Source: Phalacrocorax aristotelis (Eukaryota; Chordata; Aves; Suliformes; Phalacrocoracidae). Taken from it: a stretch of 64,000 nt of DNA. Numbering within the stretch: the stretch's first letter is position 1; each line of letters begins with the position of its first letter. The position numbers and the translations under genes were made by a program. The notes under the pieces are model-generated. The model worked only from the letters and a program-made list of their open reading frames with translations. It did no database searches and was not told the origin of the DNA. Location: the NCBI RefSeq assembly GCF_949628215.1, contig NC_134279.1:48286266-48350265 (forward strand), in the 5' to 3' direction. Positions 1 through 18,900 of the stretch are shown here, piece by piece.

Positions 1-637
1 ATTTTCTGCTCTGCTGACAGTCCCCTAAAGCACCAGACAAGAATCCGATTTGTTAATACCCTGGCTCATTTTCTTGCCCTCCTGTCTTGTTACCTACCCT
101 TTCTTTCATCCTCTTCGTAGTCTTTACTCATACCACTCTTTAAGATCATGTTCTCCAATAAATTAACTCTTCTTATTTTGTAATGTAATTCTTCAATTTG
201 AATTCCTCAAATCCTTGCAAGTGTAATTTTTCATTTGTCTAATTTAAAAATACTAATGCCCACCACTGGCAGAAGCACAGTCTTCTTTAGCATCCATGCT
301 AAGAACAGAAAATACCTTAAAAACATCTTTTTGTAACAGATGTTTTACCCTATGAAATATAGTTGGGTTTTTTCCATTTTTATACATTTTATTTACATTT
401 ATATACACTGCTTATTAAAAGTAACTAGCAATTTTTAAACACAGCTTCCACACAAAGCACAAACAAACCCTTAGGAGTTATATTTTAAATACAAATTATT
501 GTATTTTTCAGATAAACCTATTTTATTATAGCTATTTTTGAGAACTACTTCAGCCCAGAACCCTTTCTCTTTAATGATGCTTTGTAAACATCTGTACTTT
601 ATGGAACTAATTCTAAATCAAAAAGCTGTTTATTTTA

Positions 638-3445
<2,808 letters not shown>

Positions 3446-6040
3446 CCCGCTCCGGCGGCGAGCAGCCTTCCGGGCGGCAGGCAGGTGGGGGGGGGGAGAG
3501 CGCCGGGACTGACTGACGGACTGACGGACTGACTGACAGGCAGCGGGAACCCCGCCCCGCCGCCTCCGCAGGCTGACGGGAGCTCGGCAGCGGGCCGGGC
3601 GGGTGGCGGTTGGCAGTTGGTGGGTGACGGTTGGCGGTTGTTCCCTTTGCTGTCCCAGAGCCTCTCACAGCCCAGCCCGGGCTGCGGTGGTATCAAGCGC
3701 CGCTCCCTAAGCTGGGCCTGGGGGTTCCACAGCCTTTGACAACGCAGAAGAAGGAAAGCAGGGAAAGTAACATGGGTATTTTCCCTTTGGGTTTTCGTCC
3801 ACTTTCCAAAGGGAGGGTGACGGTGTCATGTAGGCCAGGGGTCCCATTTGGTGTCCCATTTCTAGCTGTAGGCCAGTGTCAAACAATGTGAAAGTATGTG
3901 GTGGGATAGGGCAGGCTGCAGTTTGGGCACCCACTGCATCTTTCCCGATACCGGCCAGTCCTGTTACAAATTAATCGCGAAATGCTCTACAGAAAGCGAT
4001 TATAGGCAAAAATAACAGAATACGGAATACATTTAACTTGAAGGCAATAGGCGTGAAACTTCAGTCTAGCAAACAGGGCTTTACTACTTCCAGCAATCAG
4101 AAGCTGTTTGTTGTAACATAGTATGTTTTCCCCGTATACTGCAAAACTTAGAAGGATAATTGAGGGAAAATGCTGGTTGAAGCTGATTTCTCCTGAAACA
4201 GAAGGCATTGTTTCCACTTCTGTTGATAGCTTCTGGCTGTCTCTCTTACAAAAAGGGATGTGATACCAAAATGCTGCTAGAATGCTTTTAAAATAATCTT
4301 TAGTTGCATTCCCTGCTTTCTTTTTCTTTTTTTTTTTTTTTTCCAGATGATTATTGGCCTTCCATTTTTGGCCGTGCAATCTGTTTCTATAGCAACAGCG
4401 ACAGAGGCAACAGACAAAACAGGAGAGCAATGCTTGCGGATTTGTGTGGTTAAACCTGCGGGCACCGCATGATGTTTTCCAACAGTCCCAACTGACTCGT
4501 TGGAAGGTGCCAAAAAAAAGTCCTAAAACTCATCCTGATTAATTTCGTGTAGATGATACAGCCTAAGAAGTCTACAGGAAAACAGACTTTCTTTAAAGCA
4601 TCAGTGAATTACTTGATTTAACAGGCAGAGTGAAGAACAGTCTGTGAAAGCAACAATACCCTTCAACACAGGCAATTAACGCCGGGCTGCGTTGCTGATT
4701 TTGATGCCGAAGGGTGTGAGATTCAACAGCGCGCCTTGGTTTATCCCATTGCTTACACACCTTTATTAGGACCGGTTTTTCCAATTTCATTTTCTTGATA
4801 CCTATGCAAGATGTGTGGTCTGAGACACGAAGCGCAGAGGAATTTTTAGCAAGTTATGTTCCACAACAGCTGTAGCTGGGAAGCCTTGTCCACTTGGACC
4901 GGGCCAGACAAAATCAATCAAGATTGTTGCATCTGTGTTTATAACCAATGCAAGTATCAGTTATCCAGAGTCAGGAGAGTTTTGCAGGCACTAATGAGGC
5001 GAGCAAAATGTGACACAAAGGTCAAGAACTAATTAAGAGCAACAATTTGAAGAGACTTGCGGCTGGCAGGATGCGAGAGTTTGTGTAGGTGGTTAGGCTG
5101 GAAAGATGGGATTCCTTGAGGCGCAGCTTGAAACTGATGCATTGCTGAGGTAATGTAGGGGAGGGAAGGTCTTCCAAAACAACCCTCTTGGGCGATCCAA
5201 GACTAGTTAGTCTTAAGCTACTTCTGGATATGTGTGTTTTCAGAAGAGGCTTTATAGTTGCATAAACAATGACTGTGGATTCCTGGCATCTGCACAGAGG
5301 TGTTTCATCCCCAACAATGTACAGGTAGAAGCAAAGGGATTTTATTTGTTTATTAACTAATTTGCTTGGCTAGCCATTCAGGAAGAAAAAACATTTGGTA
5401 ATTCCACAGGTGCATTTCTTTCTGTATGAAAGGAGAGGTGAAAACTGTCACTTACTGAAATAATTCTGCTGAATTGATACACTGCCTATTTACCTGGATT
5501 TCCACACCTTTAGAAAGGGTACTGTGTACGCTTATCATCCACTGCTTAAATAATTCATATTTGCTTTCCCAAAGGAGAAGCAGGAGGTAATTGACATAAT
5601 GTTTGTGCCTTTACTTAAGAATTAGGTATACCCTGAAGGAACACTGTTAGGCTTCTTTTCCCTTAACTCTGTTTATCAAAACCATGCCTTTTTTTTTTTT
5701 TTTTTAAACAGATGACTTTTGATGTCCTTTTTTTTTTTTTAAATGATGGTAGTGATTATGAGTAACTTCTATAACAAACATGTAGGCATCTGGCACCAAA
5801 GGAAATCCTGTAGTGGTGAGGGAACGGAACTGTGCACCTTGGACACTGGGTTAAGATGCTCTTTGCTTCTCTTCAGGCTTTTACCTGTGAAGCATGATTA
5901 GCGGTAACTGAATCCTCTGCCAAACTGGATTTCACGCGTGGAAAGGACAGGCGGTTGCTTTTAAACATAATCTGAGCAAAGACGGCGTCCACGCAAAACG
6001 AAGTTACGCAGTTGTTTGTTTGTGAAAGCTCAAAGCAGTC
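3446..6040. other. Intergenic between LRP2BP and ANKRD37, no gene seen
   Basis: Head-to-head spacer. It holds T tracts (about 4320-4342, 5691-5705 and 5729-5740) and no recognisable coding exon. The part around 4890-5060 contains a CAAAGGTCA nuclear-receptor-like half site followed closely by CTAATTA and could be a conserved regulatory element. Some of the first 200 bases are probably LRP2BP 5' untranslated region. Confidence 0.5.
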
Positions 6041-6103
6041 AGCGGTGGGCACTGCAGCGTCCCTGCCGTGGGCATTTGCCTCTTCCGCCCCTGCCGTCCC
6101 CAG

Positions 6104-6123
6104 CACGCGTGGACACGCGTGGA
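6104..6123. promoter_or_regulatory. Tandem hypoxia-response element cores
   Basis: The 10-mer CACGCGTGGA occurs twice back to back, about 650 bases upstream of the ANKRD37 start codon. Each copy has the RCGTG core bound by HIF in one orientation, and its reverse CACGC in the other. Function is inferred from motif and position; cores of this kind also arise by chance in CpG islands. Confidence 0.5.
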
Positions 6124-6770
6124 CACCGGGCGCTGGAGCGCTGCCGGGGGAGGGCAGGTTTCTCTGTGGAACATCACTGCCACCGTGTTCGGAAGGGATT
6201 TCCCGTGGCTGGTCCGGGTTTCCAGGGAGCCGTGCTTGTGCCCCCGGCCCATAGGGCACGTCTGATCCTCTCTGGGACGTTTAGTGCTCAGGGAAGTGAA
6301 AATTAAAACTCAGGTTTTGGCGGCGCGTTTCCAAGGGCGATGCTGCCTCGGTGTAGCCTTTCCACGCCGGGGCACACTGGGTTTCGGCTCAGACCGCGGG
6401 GCCGGGCGCGGGGTTTCGGGGCCGGGCGTGGGCGGCTGCGCGCCTGCGGCGGGGCGGGGGCGCGTGAGGGACGTGCCGCGCCGCCCCGCGCGCCATGGCC
6501 GCCCCGCCCGCCCGAGCCCCGCTCCCCGGCACCGCGCGGCGGGCCCGGCCGGGGCGGGGCGGCGGCGCCCCGGGGAAGGCAGCCGGGGCCGGCTCTCCGC
6601 CCCTGTGCTCCCGTTTGCCTACGTGCGGCGGCGGCGGGCGGCAGGCGGCGGGCGCGGCCGGGGGCGCCCCTTGCGCTCCCGCATTGCCGGGGTGCGGCGG
6701 GGAGGGAGGCACGGCCGCTCGCCGGGCCCCGCCGCCGTGAGAGCCGGACGTGCTCAGCAGCGGGGAGGCG

Positions 6771-8847
<2,077 letters not shown>

Positions 8848-9946
8848 TACCAGTGGCTTACTACAATTCAGAATATTTTTCCTTTTTTTTTAATGCTTTT
8901 GGCATTTAAGTAAATAAATTTGGTGGTAGCTACATAGCAGTTGGATTTAGAAGCCTGCTAGTAAGCATCAGCTAGTATAGATATTTAAGGTTATGGTCTT
9001 GTAAAAAAATGGATAGTGTGTGGGGAATGCCCCTGAAAGGGCTACTTTAACATGGGGGAAAAAAAAGAAATGGTAGGTACTGTTATTGAGGGAGCAGCTC
9101 ACAGGGAGAGCAGCTTTACTAATGCCACAGGTGTATCCTGATATTTTGATGGCATTGGATACAGACTTACTCTTGTTTGTTCATGACAGATCTTGTCTCC
9201 TAACTGACAAAAGAAGCAGTCTGTAATCCCAAAATGAAAGCAAGGGGAACCCGAAGTCTGAAGAAACATGACTGGACTCTGCATTGTGCAGCCAGATGTA
9301 TGCTGGCACACTGTCTCCTGAGAAGGAGGAAAGCTTGTTTATTTTTACTTCTTACAGAAGACTTTTTTTCTAGAATAGTTGTATTAATACAGCTATAAAT
9401 AAATGAGCATATAACAATTAATTCTCTCACATTTTTTCTATGGAAATATAAGAACAAAGTTCATAAAATTCAGTACATAGAGCCATTTTCTCTCACTCCT
9501 TTTCTAAAATGCTGTTATCAACAGTACCAGCAGCAAACGGTGCCTTTGAACAGATTCATAGTGCAGAAGACAGGTGGCTATATGGATAATGAAAGGTAGA
9601 GGATGGTTCATCTGTTTGGCAAGACAGAATTCCATAAAAGGATGGGCATTTAATCTGTAAAGATCTTAGCATAATAAAAAATGCTATATAAACATAAAGT
9701 TGTCCTAGGCAAAAGAAACAAGTATGTTATTTATAAATGTATTTGTAAGAAATACAGTTCACAGCAGAAGACTCTTATTTTTAGATGTTTCATTTAAAAA
9801 AAAAACTCTTAATTTAAATTACTCAAGCAATGTTTCTATTTCAACTGGGTTTTGATTGACTTAAACCATTATTCTGATAAATAACAAGAGTTCTACCTAG
9901 ATCAGCTAGCATTCTGGCTTAGCATGTTCCAGCGTAAGAGTGGAAT
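8848..9946. other. Convergent 3' regions of ANKRD37 and UFSP2
   Basis: AT-rich spacer between the tail-to-tail genes ANKRD37 and UFSP2. It holds an AATAAA at 8913-8918 for ANKRD37. On the minus strand an AATAAA (TTTATT at 9338-9343) lies about 600 bases beyond the UFSP2 stop. No coding exon or repeat was recognised. Confidence 0.5.
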
Positions 9947-12900
9947 TTAAATAGTTTTTGGTCGTTGAGGTAGGCACAGGTTATAGTAGGCGTCCTTGTT
10001 CCAAAAATCCAGGCCCTTCCATCCACACCAGCCCTGTCCAAGAAAAACCATGATAGCGTTTATATCCATACAAATTCTGTTTTTCTTTATCTAATACTAT
10101 TGGATCTACTTTATTTTACTAATTTTAATCTAAGCTGTATGAATTCTGTTCAAATATCCATAGAATGCAATGACACACAGTTTTCAGGAAGTTCTCTACA
10201 TGCCTGGTAACGTATTAATGGAAAACACTTTATGGAGTCTCTGCCCCTCCCTCCCCACTCCAACTCAGTTCCTAAAAGGTAGCATCTCTTCCCCCGACGC
10301 CTCCTTCTGCTGCTACAGAGACAAATATTATTCTGAAACTGTCATTTTCAGAGTTTCCATTTCTCTTGTCTTGAGGAATCCTTGCTTTCTTTGGTGATAG
10401 CAGATACTTCAAAGCCAAACAGGGCTCTTAATGTCGAAAGGAGTGCTGTTATGATTTAGCAGAAAAGCAGTTCAACAAAGCTGTTAAGCGTGCAGAGTAC
10501 CACATAATTATATGAGGTGGTTTTGAAGGGAAGAGCTGCAGCCTTAGAGTCCACCTCAGTTCCTCCCTTCCCCTGCCACTTTTAATGGGGAAAGGGGGTT
10601 CTGCAAGTGTTTTATCCTCCTGGACCACTCCCAAACACCTTGTAGCTCTAATGGCCTTTGGTTCTACATGTTCTTTGGCAATTGTTTCTTTCTGCATTCA
10701 GTTCAAGCTTTGATCATTATGGGGCCAGCATGTTTCTTCAACAGCTTTTCTAGTTGGACCCAACCCAAGGGTGTTAAATAAAGCCATGAAATAAGAAGTT
10801 GCTATTTGCAACTTCATGTGAAGAAAGAAAAAATGGATTACTTAACACCTAAGGGATGATTTAGCCACTTTCACAGTTTAAGTTTCTGACGCTGTTTGCT
10901 GATTTGTAATGTGCTGTCATCCCTTTTAGTAGCTCTAAATATGGACATAACACTCCATACCCTTCAGTTCATAGAGTTTTCCCAGATTTTCAAAACAGCT
11001 CAGCACCTGCCCTTTAAACTTCATTGAAGGCCTGATTTGAGAATGCCTAGCGTTGTTTTTGTTTTAATTTTTTGAAAACAAATGGCTATCTTCTCTGCTT
11101 CAGTAAAAGCATTTTACAGGCTGAACGGATTTTTCTGTTCCACTCAAAATACCAAACCCATTTATTGTATGTACGGCTGGGTAGATGGGGAGATGGGTCA
11201 GTTCAGAGAAAGTAAAGAACATTTTTTTGTACTCCAACAACTTCATACAGTTGCTGACTCAATGCATCCTCTCCAAAGACACTAAGTTTCAGGAACTAAC
11301 AGTAAGTAGCACACAGCAGGTTACCTGGGATCAGCACTTCCCTCCACAAGGGATGGAGAAGCTGTAGAACAGCCAGTTTGCATTTGGCTGAACATTGATT
11401 GTTTATTGCCAAAATACATGTATATATGTGTGCATGTGTGTGTATATATGTGCATATGCATCAAGCCTCACCTTCTCCAAAATAACATGCAGATCTTCTC
11501 CTCCAGTGTAATGCGGGTCTAGAATCAAATATTTTATGTGCCCTGTAACCTCATTCCAAGCCACTCCCAATATCGTGTGAGCCAAAACACCTCCACCTAA
11601 AACAGGAGGAACACAAATTGCTAGAAGTTTTTCACTGAGATTGGCTAAATGTGCAAGCCTAAAATAAAAGTACATCAACACTTCCTATTAACAGATTAGC
11701 TTGGTTATCAAAATGATTCTGAAGCTCTCCTATGTAAGAGTCTTCACGAAATTAAACATCATATTTTTACTATAAGTAGGGAAGGCTACTTATTTCACTT
11801 TACTTACTACAACTAGAGAATTTATTTCCAAATTTCTTCCATGTTAGCAAGGCGGGTTAAATCCCCAGCACTGCCACCAGATGAAGTCAAGAATATTTCA
11901 AACCTCTGTTTTGCTTGCTTTTTCTTTAAAGAAACTGTAGAAAAGGAATCTGCAAACCTTGCTGGTTGTAAAAGGACTACAATTAGAAAAGAAATCAGAA
12001 TTTCTGGATAAGGGTTATCTGCTGTTTTCTACCAAGTTTCATCAACAGATGTTAGGGGCAGAGAAGTGATTTCTGGCTCCCCTTTCTTGAGCCTGCAAAC
12101 AGGGGAAGGGGGTATTTGGATGAGCTGGCCACAGGTCAAATCCTGCATGCTTCTTTCAGATAGCACGAGGAGTTCACATCCTTGGGATACTGCAGTAGTG
12201 ACTCCACACAACACACAGCAGTTGCAGAAATTCCCAAAGAACACAAGCAAAAAAAACCCCAAACCCACCCTAAAATGTCTGCCCCCCAACAACAAAAATT
12301 AAACCAATCGCCAAGAGAGCCTTACAGGGAAGGGTAAGTTACAGACTTAAAAGATTTTTCAACACAGGAATATAAATTATTGAAATTCAGACAAAAAGGC
12401 TCTTGAAAGGCCAAGAATATTTCATACCAAAATCTGGACTTCTGGTACCTCTAATTTGAGGGGGTAACATTACCTTTATGGAGTGCCAAATACAGATTGC
12501 AAAAATTGCTAAAATTAACAGTTTATTACAGCTGAAAATTATATTTTCAATATTCTTCATTTTCAAAAACATCTGTCTTGAAAATGGCTCAATTAAAGTT
12601 ATGGCATTCTTAGGAATGGCATTTCTTATGTTACCAACATTTCAGATCATTAAAACTGGTCTTAAAAAGTATTTGGATAATACCCTTCTCTTCAAGGCCA
12701 GATAAACACTGCTCTTCTGTGATGGGAAGTTTTGGGAACCTTCTCCCCTAGAGAGCAGAAGTCATGTCTCGCGTTCTGACTTTAACAGCAGTTTTTAAGA
12801 ACACCATTAGCAATGACTTTTGTTACCAGGTTTAAAACTAAGCTTGGGAGAAACACTGAGTGAAAAGGTACCAGCCAGGCTAAGCTGTATTGTTTTCCAG

Positions 12901-15900
12901 GCTCCCCTGGGAAAAGCACAGTTTTTGATTCATCTAGAGTTTTGCTTAACTCTTGTACAGTAACCTGAACAAGTTCTAATTGAAATGAAATTTAGCATAG
13001 GGAGGCCACGCACTTTTCATTGGCATTCTTCGATACTCGAGCACTTACCGATCATAACTGGAGTTCCTTCAGTCTTGAAATGATTGGCAAGCTCTCTTCC
13101 CTGCAACGCTAGTTCAGAACCCTGGCTAGGTAAGAAAAACAATAGATCTGTCATCCTCACTAGGCTTAATTCTCTAATTGTCCACTACACTCGTTAACTG
13201 CATAGGTAACTAGAAAGCGGCTTAGTGTTTTCCTGCATAAACACCCTGGGACAATCTGAAAATAGTTTTTTAATGCAACGTACAGATTCTGGTTGGAGCA
13301 ATGAAGCTGCTGTAAGCCCAGTTGCCACTGGAGCACCTGGAGGCACCCAGCTTCTGCAACGCGTCTGCTGCTTGCCTCCCACAGCAGGGGCAGCTGGTTA
13401 AGCCCCAGCGGTTCTCTCCATGTGGCTGAAAAACAGACTGGCTACATCTGTCAGCAAGGGGGAGTCCGAAGTCACAGAACTTAATCAGAAACATGACAAA
13501 AATAGGGTGTTGATAAAAGTGTTTATAACGACGTCTCTTAAGACAGGTTTCCACTGTAATTGCACTGGTGATTGCAGTACTCATACCCGAGCCGGCTTTA
13601 AAAAAATAAAAAAGTAAAATCTCAAATAACATTAGTAATCTGTCCAAAGCAACACTGAACTTGGCTTTGGTATAATCTCCCTGCTTTGCTTTTCAACCCT
13701 GGGGACCAGCCACACACAAAAGAAGTCTACACGGAGGAGAAAGGCACATGCACAATACATGCATGTACTCCGGGATTTGGAGCTGAAGGCACACGTCTGA
13801 CAGACTCGTATTCCCCTTAGAAAACTGACAGTACTCCCAAAAGTGGTGACAAAAGCGAGGCAAGGAAATTAAGACAGATATTTTTAGTATCTTGCCTTCC
13901 TATTTCTTCATATAGTGGTTAACCTTTTGAAAAGCCAAAGAAAGCCTGTGTGCCTGCTTCTCAAGTTCCCAGGAAAAGGATTAAATGCAGACAGAATACA
14001 ACACTGAACTCTGGGAAATGGTGCATTTGCAACAATGGGTTCAGTGCTCGTGTTGCTGGTGCAGCTGTGAAGTCTTATTTCCACGAAGAGTTGAGGTGCT
14101 AGCTGGAAATAAGCCCATACAAGACAAAAATGCTATGTATGGCCAGTTGAAAAAGAAGCATGACACTTCCTTTTAGCGTGGTAGTGATGTTGGCTTTTCA
14201 TAATCCTGAAAAACCATTGGTGCTCCCCTGTAGCAGCACTATCAGCAATTCTACCCAGTTCACACAGGAATCTATTCGATATCCTCTAATGTGCAGGAAT
14301 AAAAGCCTTCGTACTGGCAGGGCCCATCACAGCTGCTATAAGTAAGAGGTGGATCATCTGCAAATATAAGCTCTGGAACAGAAACAATTAAAATTGTCTG
14401 TATAAAGCTTTACAAAATATTGAAGACCTTTAAGAATCACCAGGTCACGTGCTCTTTTAGAATATCCACAGTAGGATTTCAGTCTAAATAAACATAACTC
14501 ATGAGTGGTATTTTGTTTGACTAGAATTTTCATACATGCTAAATTAGCATATATTCTTTATTTCATTATTGTATTTATCACAAAATGTTCAGGGATTTGT
14601 TAGTCTGCTTAGTGCTGCCTAAAATGATAAAAATCCAGTAATTTTACTTCCGATAAATGCTGAACATTATCCTTTTTCTCCCAAACATATTTGTAGGGTT
14701 CTTTACTGTGTATGAGAGTGTCAGATTGTCAGAATAGAAACAAATCCCTTGTTTTATCTGTCACACAAATCCAGAAAAGGAAAACACTATTCCAGGCTGC
14801 TCAGCAATTTGCCTCCATCCTCAACTAGGATCCTCACAGGCTAGCTCTGTGGACAAAGTAATGATTTACTGCCAGTGTGCGTTTAGCTCCCTGTGACCGC
14901 CCACCGCATGCCTGCTTCAAAAATTGTGTTTGTGGTGCAAAGGAATAGGCTGAATTTGCGCCACATCAGTTTGCGTATCTTTAAGTCATTTATAGCGACT
15001 GCAAACTGGAGCCCCAAGCCCACAAGAAGTTTAGCAGTATCTTAATTTGTAAGCGCTTATCTCAGCACAGCCAGAGACAGGAATACAGGGTTTATGAACA
15101 AGGAACTCTTAAAAGATTTATTATCGCTTTTATTATCCCTATTATCCCATGTATTGTAACGGTAATTTGCATTTTAAGGCATTCAGTCTTTTTAATAATT
15201 ACTGAGCTATTAAACAGATACTGATTCTTACCTGACAAATAATATTTTTGACGTTATTCCAAAAAGCTGATTCAGAACAAGCTGTACCTCAATTGAGCCA
15301 ATCCACTGCCGTGACCCAACAAACGCTGCGGGTTTGTCTCCAGCATCAACCAGTGCCTTTGCAACACCATGATGAAGAAGAAAAACAAACATCAACACCA
15401 TATAGTAGGCAATTCTACCCCTTTTTGTGAACAAAGTCGGTTTATATATACATGGGAACATGTTTTGAGCCTAGCCGGTCAGAAGGAGACAAACGGGTAT
15501 TGAATTCATTCTTTGTGGAAATGCCGCCTGAACACCGCTACAAACAGTGCCTGTAAGCACAGAATGTAGCCCCAGGTCCAGAAGCAGACTTCAAGCTGGG
15601 ATGAGCGAGCACTGAGCTGTCTAATAGTGGAGTGCATCGTTTGTACTGCAGAATCCACTTCACAGACTGAAGCACTTGGATTCCCATTCAAAGCATCTCA
15701 GAAAAGGATCCATAAAATAGCGCTCCGAGGAAGAGGCCACTGAAATACACTGAGGGTTGTGGTTTATTTTAAGCTCTTCTCCATTCTGAGGCTTGTATGT
15801 CACATGCAGCACTTGAGAGGGGCCTTTTCCGCTCAGGATATAAAGCTTCCTCAAGGCTACTGCCCTCTTCTAGATATTTAACAATACTACCTGAGTGCAT

Positions 15901-18900
15901 GGACTTCAGCTGCTTTTGGGTTTAGGTGTGGACTGAGAAGTGTTCAGGAAACGCAGTTTTAACTTCAGTGCTCACGTCCCTGCTAAATATGATGAAAGTT
16001 GTCTTATGGACTGCATCAAACTTTGCTAAGTGTTCAGTAAATAAATATAATGCAAAAGAACGATTTTTAGAAGACTGAAGATGATTGCAGTATTTCTTGC
16101 TAGGCATACAATATTAGCTACCTAAGCTTTTTCCTTTCAGTGCTGTTAACAGAAAAAACCCACACTCAAGCACATGTTTGAATTGACAATAGAAAAAGAA
16201 GTAAAGGAGAGTTAAAAGAAAACAGCAGGAAAAGCCCACTACTCTCAAAGGCAAAGCAGCAAAAGAAAGCAGTGAATCAATGCATTGCATCTGGGGACTA
16301 ATCCAGCTGCCACTGAATACAAAAGTCAGTTTCAAAAACTGATTTTAACATGACAAATTTGGTTGTTTTCTTTCATTTGGCAAAAACAGTGAAAAACATC
16401 ATAATCTGTGCTTCTAATAGAACATTAATCAAAGGAAATACTTATAAGGCTATTTTAATGAGTCTTATTTGTACAGATAATGTCACCCAACACCAATAAA
16501 CATTTGGAGACAGATCGGTAATAAAACTCCTAAAAAATAATAATTCAGGACTACTATAGTTCAATTTAAGATATAAATTAAAAATATCACACAAATCTGA
16601 AGCACAAAAGATATGAATTTGATATTTTAAAAATAACACATACAAGATTTTCTAGACAAATAAGCAGATTATTTTATGCATAAGTGTTCTGTACCTGTTG
16701 GATTTCCTTGTGTGTTGGTATAGCTGTATCAATGTAACCTTGGTGCTTGAACCAAGAACAGATTGTCTGCAAAGACCGATAGGCGCAGCCCCAACCACTG
16801 TCATCAAACCGATCCTGCATATAGTGGTGATAACTATATACACCATGTACTAAATAAACCTGCACAGAAAGAGATAAGACAAATGAATCTGATCGCACTT
16901 GCATCAGTTTTCAGAGAAGTCATATGCCTCTCTTGCTGGCACTGTGAATGCCTTCCGCTGGGGACTTCAAATCTTTGGAAGAATGGAAGGTTTGTTATTC
17001 ACACATGATTACTCCTCCTGGTTTTGTCTCCTAAACATCATTGTTCATAGTTTTAGTTTCTTGCCCTGGATCTGAGAAACTTTTACAGTACATACTAAAA
17101 ATGTGTACATTCTTTTTCAAGAAAATGCCATTTCTTTGGGACAAATATAGCTAAAGCAACACCATGTCGTGCAGAGAAGCCCTTCTGCTTAAAAGGCCAA
17201 GCCTGTCACCTCACTCTCTCTCATCTCTACATTACTGACTGTCTAAATGACTACTTCTAACAACAAATCTCAGGAAAAATAAAAAACACTTTCTTACAAA
17301 TGTTTCAGTTTAAACTTACCATACCAGACTCTGTACCAGGTGAATTAAGATGTAAATGTGGGTTTCTGAGATATCCATCTTTATATGGTTCATCTGGAAA
17401 ATGATAAGCATTTGCTCTCTTGAAATACGGTCTGTCACAAGGCAGATTGAATAACTCATGTAATTCCTACGTGCAAGTTAGAATAAAAATAAAGAGCACA
17501 ATTCAAATTTTGGATTAAGAGAAACACCACACTGTAAGTGACAATAAAGACATGAACAATCTTTAGAGCAGAGTTCAGAAAATTTAATTCAGCAGACTTT
17601 AATATATTAATATTCAGTGGGTGCATTTACTGCCAGATCTCAGCTCTCAAAGGAAGCTCCTGGAGGCTTACCTCCTTATCTAAAGGGCATGCCTGCTGCT
17701 GGAGCCCCGCTGAAGTTATCATGAGCAACAAAGGTCTTATGAAAGTATGGTAAAATACACCGTAATGGAAAAGGATTACAGTTTTGTCTATGGAGTAGTA
17801 TATATACACACACTCTGAATGATAATCTTAACCAATATTGAAGACATACAACTACCACCTGCTGAGACAAAGTAAAGATACTGATCTTATGGTTTAAGCA
17901 GATTCAGTCTATTTTTACATCTCTTAAGCATTGTTTACAACATAGCAGCCACGTTTAAAGAGCTATATTGTCTTACTTCACAGAGCTCAAGAATGAAAGG
18001 AACGATGAGATAGCATCTAAGATAATGTGTGTAACACAGGCAATACATCTTACACACGTGACCCAACACTGAACCCAACTGCATTAGCTAAAATAACACT
18101 TAGCAATGGGTGGATAAATGGGAACAGAAGACAGAGAGCAGGAAAGACTTATGTGCCACCAATGCCTGAGGCTTCTGCGAACGCAAGGAATAGATTAGGT
18201 TTTATATACCCAGTAATGCTTCACATTGAAGAAGAAAATGAAAAATCCCCACAGCTTCTACACCTCTAAGGCAGCAGAAGGTTCTTTCCCCACTCTCCGT
18301 ATGTGCAACTGTGTGACCTGAACTGGAATCTCCCAGGTACATGTCTCAGTCTGAAAGGACTGTCACATCAGACCGTTTCTCTATCTCATCCATATTCCTT
18401 CTTCTGGATGTGGCAACCAGAAGGCAAAAAACAAGCAAACAAAAGCTAGCTAATGCTGGTCAGCTGTGAGCCACAAAAAGCAGCACTCCCTGCCCCCACC
18501 GAAAACCAAACAAAACCCAACAACTCATAACCCCAAGAAAGAAACCAAAACAAACAAAAAACCCAACTCCAACCCTTTCAGGGCACCTGTTAAAGCCTGA
18601 AAGGAGTAACATGCTACAAGTAATCTGATGTTCTACCAGGGAAGTAGAGAAATTAAAAGAATACAGTACCAGAAGTACAATTTAGATAAAACCTATCTAA
18701 AACAAATCCTATGTAGTTTTAAAGTTTTAATTCTTCTAATAAATCAAACTTCCACATTCAGCATACTGCTTCAGTTACCATAAATTAAAGAAAGAAACAG
18801 CAGTATCTGTCAATATTTATTTTATGTTGGCTAAATGAAAAGCTTTACCATTGCTTCAATGACAATAATAATAGTAATTTTTTTTTAAAAAATGTAAAAG

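Noticed and set aside
3987-4430. 147-codon minus-strand open frame upstream of LRP2BP
   Set aside because: Considered as a missing LRP2BP N-terminal exon, but it lacks similarity and contains a lysine run from a T tract; the in-phase exon at 3382-3445 is a better fit.
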